Assembly (NCBI RefSeq): GCF_013391475.1
Contig: NZ_JACBAZ010000001.1
Coordinates: 1,135,925-1,199,924, forward strand
DNA length: 64,000 nucleotides
From: Oceaniferula marina
Lineage (GTDB): Bacteria > Verrucomicrobiota > Verrucomicrobiia > Verrucomicrobiales > Akkermansiaceae
Direction of reading: 5' to 3'
How positions within the stretch are numbered: the stretch's first letter is position 1; the number at the start of each line of letters is the position of its first letter. The notes beneath the pieces are model-generated. The model was given only the letters and a program-made list of their open reading frames with translations. It searched no databases and was not told the DNA's origin. A program made the translations under genes and the position numbers. Positions 17,672-26,100 of this stretch are shown piece after piece.

Positions 17672-18943
17672 TCAAAGATATTCATTATCCTCACGGTGCA
17701 TTCTGGCATTTTCAAAAACGTCTTGGGAGATCTTACCCTCCCGGTAAATACTGAGCAGCTTGTCATCCCAGGCAATATTGCCTGCGCGTTTGATCGCATC
17801 CTCCAAGGCCCGGGCTCCACGGTCATAACCACCGATGGCCGAAGTCACGGCATCCTCATTGTTCTGCAAAAATTCATAGGTCAACACCCGCTTGTCGATC
17901 CCGTTGAGCAATCCTTGGGAAAGAATAAAAATAAGCACCTCACTCAAGCGGTTCAATACCGCAGGGTGGTTCTCCCGTGGATACATCTCCAATATCCGTC
18001 CCAGCGTCTTCACCGCACCGGTCGTGTGCAGCGTCGATAAGACCAAGTGTCCGGTCTGAGCAGCCTCCATACAGGTCTCCATCGCCTCGCGGTCACGAAT
18101 CTCACCAAGAAGAATCACATGAGGAGCTTTCCGCAACACATCCTTCAAGCCCTGACGGTAAGAGGTTACGTCACGTCCGACCTCCTGCTGGGTCACAATA
18201 CTCGGAGCCTGGATTTTTTGCCCCGGCGTGGCTGGATCATCCATATCAAACGGATACTGGTATTCCACCGGATCCTCAACCGTGACAATATGTTTGGAAA
18301 AATTCTGTCGCAACCAATCGATCACCGAAGCGAGGGTGGTTGATTTACCTGAACCGGTCGGCCCGGTCACCAGACACAAACCCGCACGCTTCTGCACGGC
18401 AATCCTCAACATCTCCGCCGTATCTGGGTCGATCCCCAAAGAAGCAATCGTGGGGATGACATCATTCAAAATACGAATCGTCACCCCGATCCCGCTCGCA
18501 GACAAGTGAACCTGCACACGCAGACGACCTGAGCGTTTACCAATGGTGGCGACATAAATACCATTACAGGAAAAATCATCCACATGCCGCTCATTGAAAA
18601 CTTCGACCAATTGATCAATCTTCTCCTCACCCTCTACCTCATCCTGAGTTTTACCAAAACCATGGCTCCCCACTTCCCTGTGGCGCAGAAGCTCACGGTA
18701 AACCTCATAGACCTCCTTCCCCTCCAACTTCCCCAAACCTTGAAGACATTCCATGCCTTGATTGGTTTCGATGTAAACCGGCATATCAGATCGAATCTGA
18801 ATATCCGACACACCCATGGAATCACAAATCTGAAATACCACGGCCAAATGCTCAGCCGCGCTCATGCCTGGCTGAAATCCAAACGGTGGAGGTCCAGCTT
18901 GGGGGGCAGCCAAACCCGGGGCCTCTATCGTTAATGCGGTCAT
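17672..18943 (-). CDS. pilT: PilT-type pilus retraction ATPase
   Basis: A 423-residue PilT/PilU-family ATPase. Walker A GPTGSGKSTT lies at about 193-202, the Asp box VEDPVEYQY at about 222-230, Walker B LLGEIRD at about 279-285, and the His box GHLVLSTLHT at about 298-307. It has no CxxC zinc site, unlike the PilB in the same cluster. It carries an N-terminal Pro/Ala extension (about 30 residues) and an insertion after the Asp box (DMDDPATPGQKIQAPS), so it is longer than the usual 350-370. It would power pilus retraction, hence twitching or uptake. It is the first gene of the cluster, with an A/T-rich 89-base upstream gap where promoter-like sequence is plausible but not clear. Confidence 0.95.
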   Translation of the reverse strand: MTALTIEAPGLAAPQAGPPPFGFQPGMSAAEHLAVVFQICDSMGVSDIQIRSDMPVYIETNQGMECLQGLGKLEGKEVYEVYRELLRHREVGSHGFGKTQDEVEGEEKIDQLVEVFNERHVDDFSCNGIYVATIGKRSGRLRVQVHLSASGIGVTIRILNDVIPTIASLGIDPDTAEMLRIAVQKRAGLCLVTGPTGSGKSTTLASVIDWLRQNFSKHIVTVEDPVEYQYPFDMDDPATPGQKIQAPSIVTQQEVGRDVTSYRQGLKDVLRKAPHVILLGEIRDREAMETCMEAAQTGHLVLSTLHTTGAVKTLGRILEMYPRENHPAVLNRLSEVLIFILSQGLLNGIDKRVLTYEFLQNNEDAVTSAIGGYDRGARALEDAIKRAGNIAWDDKLLSIYREGKISQDVFENARMHREDNEYL

Positions 18944-19032
18944 ATGGAATGATTTATTAAATATATAATACTAAAAAACCTAACTGTGGGAGAATCTATA
19001 ATTGAAATCTATTGAGGTATTCAGTTTAATTT

Positions 19033-19950
19033 TTATTGCTTATCAGGGGTGATTTGATTCTTTTTTTTAACTCCTTCACTTTCCCTGATACTTCTCCTAA
19101 CATAGACCTGCTGGGCCTTAAGTCGGGTTAACAACTGGGATGCTCGCTCCATCATTAAAACAAGCCGTTCTTCGTCGACTAAAAACCCTTTTTCATGAGA
19201 TTCGTCAAGCAGATTTTCGTATTTTCTAAGACAAAAATCAAAGTCGGATAACGCTTTATCAGCTTCCTCCATCGTAAATTTCTCAGGGTATTGACTCATG
19301 TAATAAGCAATGTCGTGAGCCGCCGCCGCACCGGTCAACCAGACAGAAGGGTCCACCTCTTCCTGCCGACAATACGCCAAGGTCCGACGTGACAAATCCA
19401 GGGCCGCATCATCATCGGCACCGGAATGCCCCAAACCTTTGGATGTTAGATAGAGATACAAACCTTCATAGTTTTGATAGTTTGCCGGATCCAACTCATA
19501 GGCAAAGCGAAGCTTTTCTTCAATCACCCCTTGCAAATAAGCTTTATGGGCTGGGGACAATTCCCCGCCATCCGTTTTCCGGTGGGCAAAGGCATCCAAA
19601 CGCTTGAAGTATCGCCTCAATCTAACATGCAGCGCATTTTCATCCACTTCCCCCTCGCTTGAGTCCACTTCACAGCCGCAATTTTCACCATGTTCGTGAT
19701 GTCCATCTTCTGTATTTGGACGAAGAAACTCCATATCCTCGTGCCGCTCCCCCTCATGAAAATAAACTTCAATTTTTCCCTGCATCATGAGGACCAACAC
19801 CTTACCATAAGGACTCCCTTTGAGGGCTGCAATGTTAGGATCAAAATCCAATTTTTTCTGATCGTCGAAGCGCAGAGCAAAACCAAGCCATAACGCCCCC
19901 CCAAGCAGGAAACCCATAGCACAAACAACACTCTTGATCATCGACCTCAT
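19033..19950 (-). CDS. Anchored protein with a His/Cys-rich segment, ABC transporter partner
   Basis: A 305-residue protein of no recognised family. A single N-terminal membrane helix (VVCAMGFLLGGALWLGFAL) anchors a large helical periplasmic domain, whose spacing (YELDPANYQNYEGLYLYL; LSDFDFCLRKYENLL) suggests TPR-like helices. Residues 82-94 read EDGHHEHGENCGC, a possible metal-binding patch. The C-terminus is basic. It starts 8 bases after the ABC permease gene and is probably cotranscribed with it, so it may be the substrate-side partner of that transporter. The metal idea rests on this short motif alone. Confidence 0.75.
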   Translation of the reverse strand: MRSMIKSVVCAMGFLLGGALWLGFALRFDDQKKLDFDPNIAALKGSPYGKVLVLMMQGKIEVYFHEGERHEDMEFLRPNTEDGHHEHGENCGCEVDSSEGEVDENALHVRLRRYFKRLDAFAHRKTDGGELSPAHKAYLQGVIEEKLRFAYELDPANYQNYEGLYLYLTSKGLGHSGADDDAALDLSRRTLAYCRQEEVDPSVWLTGAAAAHDIAYYMSQYPEKFTMEEADKALSDFDFCLRKYENLLDESHEKGFLVDEERLVLMMERASQLLTRLKAQQVYVRRSIRESEGVKKKNQITPDKQ

Positions 19951-19958
19951 ATCTTTAT

Positions 19959-20723
19959 CTACACTGCGGATTTCGCCCGAAAGTACAAGGCCGAAAAAGA
20001 GCTCAACACCATCCCTAAACCTACAAAATATCCAACAATTTGAAAAAGCTCACCCCAGATCATACTCCCATGTTTGAAGATCAAGCGCTCTGTCAAATCA
20101 GCCAAATGGTAATGCGGGGAAAGGATATACAGCCAATTGAAAACAGCGGCCTGCCCCGAGCTGGCCATCGTCGCCAAATGATCCACTCCATACAAACCGT
20201 ATAGCAACATCGCCATCGGCACAATGTAACCAACCGCACCACCCAAGCGACTCCCCAAGGCAATCGCCAGAAACAATAAAGGCATCGTCACCAATAGGAA
20301 CAATATCGAATACTGCAGATTCAAGATCACCCACATGCGAGCCTGATCAGAGTCACCAGGCATTGCCCCAATCAAACAAACAGCCACAGTCACCAGTAAC
20401 AATGGTAGCAAACAAGTCATACATGCCAGCCATAGGTTGAGCAGCTGCCGAAAAGAAGAATCACCCGCACTTAAAAAATACGACCCCAGCCCCGAACGAG
20501 CCACATCATCCCCGAGACGAGCCGCCTGAAAAAACACCCAGGTCATGGTGATCCCCCACAAACTAACCCACACAGCCTGTGCGCGGGCTGGCTGGACCAA
20601 AGACTCATTGGTCGCCGCCATAATATTGGGCAACACTGCCGGAAGCAGAATCAACCACAACAATGCCACCACCCAGACTTTTCTCTGGATAATAGTTGCT
20701 AATGATAACCGATAGAGACGCAT
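19959..20723 (-). CDS. ABC transporter permease
   Basis: I start at the ATG at 20723, where the sequence MRLYRLSLATIIQRKVW looks like a native N-terminus; an upstream ATG would add 16 Asn/Thr/Gln-rich residues. The 254-residue protein has about six hydrophobic helices (for example VWVVALLWLILLPAVLPNI, ACMTCLLPLLLVTVAVCLI, YSILFLLVTMPLLFLAIAL, IVGYFVGLGMVLSSFSALY). The layout resembles ABC-2-type export permeases. It lies 64 bases downstream of the ATPase gene. Substrate unknown. Confidence 0.82.
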   Translation of the reverse strand: MRLYRLSLATIIQRKVWVVALLWLILLPAVLPNIMAATNESLVQPARAQAVWVSLWGITMTWVFFQAARLGDDVARSGLGSYFLSAGDSSFRQLLNLWLACMTCLLPLLLVTVAVCLIGAMPGDSDQARMWVILNLQYSILFLLVTMPLLFLAIALGSRLGGAVGYIVPMAMLLYGLYGVDHLATMASSGQAAVFNWLYILSPHYHLADLTERLIFKHGSMIWGELFQIVGYFVGLGMVLSSFSALYFRAKSAV

Positions 20724-20787
20724 AAAATTAGTAATTCTGTTATTCGTAATTTGTGATTGATTCGTCCGCAAACATTTCCACGACCAT

Positions 20788-21492
20788 TCAGCTTAGCTGT
20801 TTTTTCAACTCCCCCCACTGCTTTGGCGCCTCATCCCCCATCAGGTGAACAATTCTTCCTTCGGTAATCAGCACCGAACTCTTCATCACCATACTGTCAA
20901 AATCCGGGTGCGCACTAACCAATCGCAATACGCCATCGCGACGGTCCGCCCATAGTTCCTGAAAAATCTCACGGGCAAAAGCATCGAGCCCGGTGAAAGG
21001 TTCATCCAACAAGAGAATTTCAGCCTGACCGGGGACAACTGAGAACTCGGCCACAAGCAATGCCACCTTACGCTTGTTTCCTGTGGATAGTTTTCCGTAT
21101 GGCTTTTTTACGTCCAGTTCAAGACGATCAGCGAGATCAAGCGCCTCCTGGTATGATGCTTTGGGAAGCAAACTACGAAGGACAAGCTTCGGCGGCAGCT
21201 CGCGGTCAAAAACGAGATCCTCACCCAACAATTGACATCGGCCATCGCAGGAAAACTTCCCTCCAAGAGGACGCAGCACCTTGGCAAGAGTCCTCAAGAG
21301 CGTGGTTTTTCCCCGACCGTTCCTAGCCAATAAGTAATGCGTCCCGGCCCGAAGGGTGATCCCCTTGTCAACTTCTGCCAAAACTTCCTTGTACCCGATC
21401 TTTAACCCGAGTGGCATTTCAATGACAGGTTGCTTGCTGGTTTGCGTGCTCTCTACATCCATAGGTGACGAGCAAAGACTGTGCATTTTCAT
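20788..21492 (-). CDS. ABC transporter ATP-binding protein
   Basis: A 234-residue ATPase from an ATG at 21492 (preceded by AGAGGG); in-frame starts further upstream (21540) and downstream (21462) are possible. Walker A is ARNGRGKTT, with Arg-Gly in place of the usual Ser-Gly. The signature is LSTGNKRKV, rather than LSGGQ, and Walker B is ILLLDEPFTGLD, followed by the switch His in LVSAHPD. The variant signature with T/N/K fits small ABC-2-type exporters of the CcmA kind. It pairs with the permease and the anchored protein downstream. It is divergent from the SpmAB-like gene across a 258-base gap where I see no clear promoter. Confidence 0.9.
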   Translation of the reverse strand: MKMHSLCSSPMDVESTQTSKQPVIEMPLGLKIGYKEVLAEVDKGITLRAGTHYLLARNGRGKTTLLRTLAKVLRPLGGKFSCDGRCQLLGEDLVFDRELPPKLVLRSLLPKASYQEALDLADRLELDVKKPYGKLSTGNKRKVALLVAEFSVVPGQAEILLLDEPFTGLDAFAREIFQELWADRRDGVLRLVSAHPDFDSMVMKSSVLITEGRIVHLMGDEAPKQWGELKKQLS

Positions 21493-21750
21493 GTTTTTTT
21501 CAACCCTCTTTTTCAGCAAGCAGGCACACGGCGCACTCATTTCCAAAACCGCTAGACACTTTTCCTCATCCCAACCTCCTAAGGCTAAACAATTTTCATA
21601 TTTCTCACTTCAAACTCACGCGATCCACCCGAACAAGCACCCCTTTCCACCCTTTTTTATAAAGGTATTTTTTTTGCATGCGTTCCTCATGCATTTCAAG
21701 ATAGAGTCCCCCTCAGATCGCCCCCAACGGTTCCCACCACATCCCGCACC

Positions 21751-22986
21751 ATGGTTCTCAACTTTATTTTCGCCGCTTTTTTTCTTACCGGTTTCCTATT
21801 CGCCCTCTGCCAATGGGCGCTGTATGGCAATCAGGAGATTTTTCCGGCGATGCTGGAGTCGACCTTTACCACCTCAAAATTAGCCTTTGAGATCTCCCTC
21901 TTTCTGACCGGCGGCATGTGCTTATGGCTGGGCATCATGAAAATCGGAGAGCGAGGCGGCGCAGTCAACATCCTCGCCAGACTTGTGCGCCCCCTGTTCC
22001 GCAGACTCTTCCCCGAGATTCCAGCAGACCACCCAGCCCACGCCAGCATGCTGATGAACATCAGCGCCAACATGCTGGGGCTCGACAACGCCGCCACGCC
22101 GCTCGGGCTGAAAGCCATGCAAGAGCTTCAAACACTTAACCCTGAAAAAGACCGGGCCACCAATAGCCAGATCATGTTTCTCGTCCTGAACACCTCAGGA
22201 CTTACCCTGATCCCGATCTCCGTCATGATCTACCGCTCCCAGCTTGGGGCAAGCAACCCGGCAGACGTCTTTCTCCCGATTCTGCTCGCGACAGCTTTCT
22301 CTACACTTGTCGGCTTGATCGCTGTCTCCTTCTGCCAGAAAATCAAACTTTACGACCCCGTGATCATGGCCTGGCTCCTTGGTATCGGAGGCGCTCTGTT
22401 TACAGCACTCTGGGGACTTCAGCAACTCCCCCAGGACCAAATCGCCGCGCTGTCACGCTCCTGGTCCGCCTTCATCATTTTCGCCCTGATCAGCAGCTTT
22501 ATCGGACTCGCCCTCTTCCGGAAGGTCAACGTCTACGACGCCTTCATCGATGGGGCCAAAGACGGGTTCTCCGTCGCAACCCGCATCATCCCCTATCTGG
22601 TCGCCATCCTCGTTGCCATCGCCGTTTTCCGAACCGCCGGCGTTATGGACATCCTGCTCAACGGTCTCAAAACGGGGGTCGCCGCAACCGGACTCCCCAC
22701 CGACTGGGTGGAGGCCATGCCCACGGGGCTAATGAAGCCACTCAGTGGAGCGGGAGCCAGAGGCATGATGATCGACGCCATGGAAACCCACGGAGCCGAT
22801 TCCTTTGTCGGCCGCCTCGTCAGCACCATGCAGGGCAGCACCGACACCACATTCTTCGTCCTTGCGGTCTATTTTGGCTCCGTCGGCATCAAGCGAACCC
22901 GGCACGCTGTTGGCTGTGGTCTTCTCGCCGATGCCGCCGGCATCACCGCCGCCATTTTCATCGCCTACTTGTTCTTCGGAGCCTAA
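21751..22986 (+). CDS. Nucleoside-recognition (SpmA/SpmB-like) membrane protein
   Basis: A 411-residue polytopic membrane protein carrying two Gate/nucleoside-recognition domains in one chain. The N-terminal SpmA-like half has GGMCLWLGIMKIGERGG, LVRPLFRRLFPEIP and the signature MNISANMLGLDNAATPLG. The SpmB-like C-terminal half has DAFIDGAKDGFSVATRIIPY and GSTDTTFFVLAVYFGSVG. In Bacillus, SpmA and SpmB are separate and affect spore core dehydration. Fused homologues are widespread in non-sporulating bacteria with unknown transport function. The start codon is preceded by CGCACC with no Shine-Dalgarno. It is followed 141 bases later by the oxidoreductase, with its own promoter candidate in the gap. 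Confidence 0.9.
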   Translation: MVLNFIFAAFFLTGFLFALCQWALYGNQEIFPAMLESTFTTSKLAFEISLFLTGGMCLWLGIMKIGERGGAVNILARLVRPLFRRLFPEIPADHPAHASMLMNISANMLGLDNAATPLGLKAMQELQTLNPEKDRATNSQIMFLVLNTSGLTLIPISVMIYRSQLGASNPADVFLPILLATAFSTLVGLIAVSFCQKIKLYDPVIMAWLLGIGGALFTALWGLQQLPQDQIAALSRSWSAFIIFALISSFIGLALFRKVNVYDAFIDGAKDGFSVATRIIPYLVAILVAIAVFRTAGVMDILLNGLKTGVAATGLPTDWVEAMPTGLMKPLSGAGARGMMIDAMETHGADSFVGRLVSTMQGSTDTTFFVLAVYFGSVGIKRTRHAVGCGLLADAAGITAAIFIAYLFFGA

Positions 22987-23021
22987 AGACAAAGATTCCA
23001 GTATTCGCACACTGATCCCCT

Positions 23022-23049
23022 TTGACATTGCATCCGATTCGCATAAGCT
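23022..23049 (+). promoter_or_regulatory. Sigma70-like promoter candidate for the 2-oxoacid oxidoreductase
   Basis: TTGACA at 23022-23027 and TAAGCT at 23044-23049 are separated by 16 bases. They lie about 80 bases upstream of the oxidoreductase ATG and 35 bases after the stop of the preceding gene. The -35 box is a perfect match to the consensus, the -10 box is moderate. Confidence 0.4.
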
Positions 23050-23127
23050 TCCTTTAGCCCCCGTCGATTTCTTCGACCCCACGATTTTTCATACGTTTCC
23101 GCATTTTTTCCGTATTTTTCCCTAATC

Positions 23128-26100
23128 ATGTCCGATCATTCTCAAGAGCCTGCCGCTTCCATCAACTCAGAAGATAACGAGCCCCAACACACAGCCCACA
23201 AATACCCGGGCATCCCGATCACCTGCAACGGCAACCAACTGGTGGCCACTCATGTTGAGGCTCGCATCACAGACGGCGGTATTTTCTACCCCATCACGCC
23301 ATCAACCGAAGGGGGCGAACTTTACCAGCAATCCTGGGCTCAGGGGGACCTCAACGTTTTTGGACAACAAAAAATTGCGGTCGAAACCGAGGGGGAACAC
23401 TCCGCTCAAGGCGGAGCCACTGCCTTTGCCATCACCGGCCGTCGCACAGTCAACTTCACCTCCGGCCAGGGGATCCTCTACGCCATGGAGCAATACCACC
23501 ACGCTCCGGGCAAACTCTCGACCATGGTGCTCGAAATTGGAGCCCGGGCCCTGACCAAACACGCCCTGAACGTGCACTGCGGCCACGACGACATTTATTC
23601 CGCCCTCGACACAGGCTGGACGATGCTCTGCGCCAAGGACGCCCAACAAGCCGCTGACCAAGCGCTTATCCTGCGTAAAGTCAACGAGCTCAGCCTGAAC
23701 CCTGGGATGAACATCCAGGACGGTATGCTCACCACCCACGCCGAGCGTGTCTTCCGCAAACCGGAAGCCGAACTCCTACGCGAATTCCTCGGAGCCCCAG
23801 ACGACATCATCGATTGCCCGACTGATGCCCAGAAGGAACTCTTCGGAGCAACCCGCCGCCGGGTGCCCAAAATGATGGACCTCTGTAGCCCGGTTCTGGT
23901 CGGACCGGTGCAGAACCAGGAGCATCACATGAACGGCGTCGTTGGCCGTCGCAACCATTTCAACGAACCGATCCTCGGAATGCTGGAAGATGCCTACCAG
24001 GAGTTCGCCGAACTCACCGGTCGCGAATACGGGCTTCTCACCGAGTATAAAACCGACGATGCCGACACCGTCTTTATCAGCATCGGCTGTGCTGCGGAAA
24101 ACATCGAAGCCGCCTGTGACTACATCCGTGACACTCGTGGCGAGAAAGTGGGATCCATCCATTTCAACGTCTTGCGCCCCTTCCCCGAAGCCGTGCTCAT
24201 TGAAGCCATTCGGGGTAAAAAAACACTGATCATTCTGGAACGCACCGACGAAGGGCTCTCCGGTGACAACCCACTGTCCCGAGACATCCGTGCAGCCATC
24301 GGAAAATCCCGCGACGCCCGCCAATGGGCCGGCAACATCCCCGCACTTGCCCCTGAGGAGACCCCGCGACTCTTCCGCGGTGTCTATGGGATCGGATCCC
24401 GGGATTTCCGACCGGAACACGTGCTCGGAGCCTACGAATTCTCACAAAATAAAATCGCCCGTAAAGACGGAAGCAAAGCATCCGACGGCAAAACGTTCTT
24501 CACGCTCGGCGTTGACCATGTCTATTCGGTCATTTCCGACGACACGCCGTCACTCCTACCGGAAAAATCCATCGCAGTGCGTTTCCACTCGATCGGAGGC
24601 TGGGGCATGATCACCACCGGCAAAAACCTCGGCAATATCCTGGGAGAGTTCGGCAGTATGCTCGCGGAACGCAACCCGGAATACGACGCCGAAACCGGAC
24701 AACTGTTGCCCAAGCTCCACATCGCAGCCAACCCCAAATACGGATCCGAGAAAAAAGGAGCCCCGACCAACTATTTCCTGGTGGTCGCACCGGAGCGGGT
24801 CCGCGTGAACTGCGAACTCAACCACGTCGACGTCGTGCTGTGCTGCGATCCAAAAGCCTTCACCCACTCCAACCCTCTAGCTGGAATCAACCCCGGCGGT
24901 TGTCTGGTCTGGGAGTCCCATCAGGATCCGAAAAGCGCCTGGGAATCCATCCCGCAGCAGCACCGGCAATTCATCCGCGATAACAACATCCGCATCTTCA
25001 TCCTCCCCGGCTTCGATATCGCCAAAAAGGCAACACACCGCGAAGATCTGCAAATGCGCATGCAAGGGAACTCCTTCCTCGGGGCGTTCTTTAAAGTTTC
25101 CCCCTTCCTCTCAGACAACGATATTTCGGAAGAAGCCTTCCTCGAAATCGTCCGCAAGCAATACGTCAAAAAATTCGGCCGTTTCGGCGATGCCGTCGTT
25201 GAAAGCAACATGACGGTGATGCGCGAAGGAGCCGCCCGGGTCCAGGAAATCCCATACGGTGAGCTTGACGCGCCGGACACCTCCTCGCTGCGCCTGCCAC
25301 CACTTGCCCCGACCCACGCCCCCGAACCGGTACTACCCACGATTTCCTGCACCGGCATGGAATGCTATATCCCCCAGCCGGAAGACCAGCGCCCTCGCTC
25401 CCCGATTCAGATGCAATCGAAATTCGACGGCGAATTCCGCGCCGGCCTTGGCTACCACCAGCCGGCCAGTGCCCTCGCCAGTGTTGGCGTGATGGCAGCG
25501 GCCACAGCAGCCACCACCAGCAAGTACGTGGCCCGCCGGATGACCCCGAAATTCATCCCGGAAAACTGCACTCAGTGCATGGACTGCATCACCGCCTGCC
25601 CGGATACCGCACTTCCCAACACAGCCCAGGAAATTGGCACAGTCTTACGCACAGCGGCCAAGGCCTACGTCACCGACCCGGATCAGAGCAAGGCTCTGAT
25701 GCATCATCTTCCAGAGGTCGAGGCCAAGGCCCGCAAGCGCATGGCAGACGCCATCGCTGCCAAGGAAAGCACTCCCTTCAAGGATATCATCAAAGACGAA
25801 GTCATCGCACTCAACGGCTCGGTTTCCGAAAAAGCCAAAGATGAATTTTTCGCCATTCTCGATGTTGTTCCCATCGCCTACACCAAAGTCGCCGCCATTT
25901 TCCGGGGCAAAGAGAAAAAGACCGGAGACGGTGGACTCTTCTCCATCTTCGTCGCCGACCTCTGCAAAGGCTGTGGCGAATGCGTCGAACAGTGCGGTCA
26001 CGGAGCATTGGAAATGATCGAGGACACCCCCGAGCTCAACCAAAAACTTGCCTCCGCCCAGCTGTTCTCACGGATGCTACCGGACACCCCGCAGAAATAC

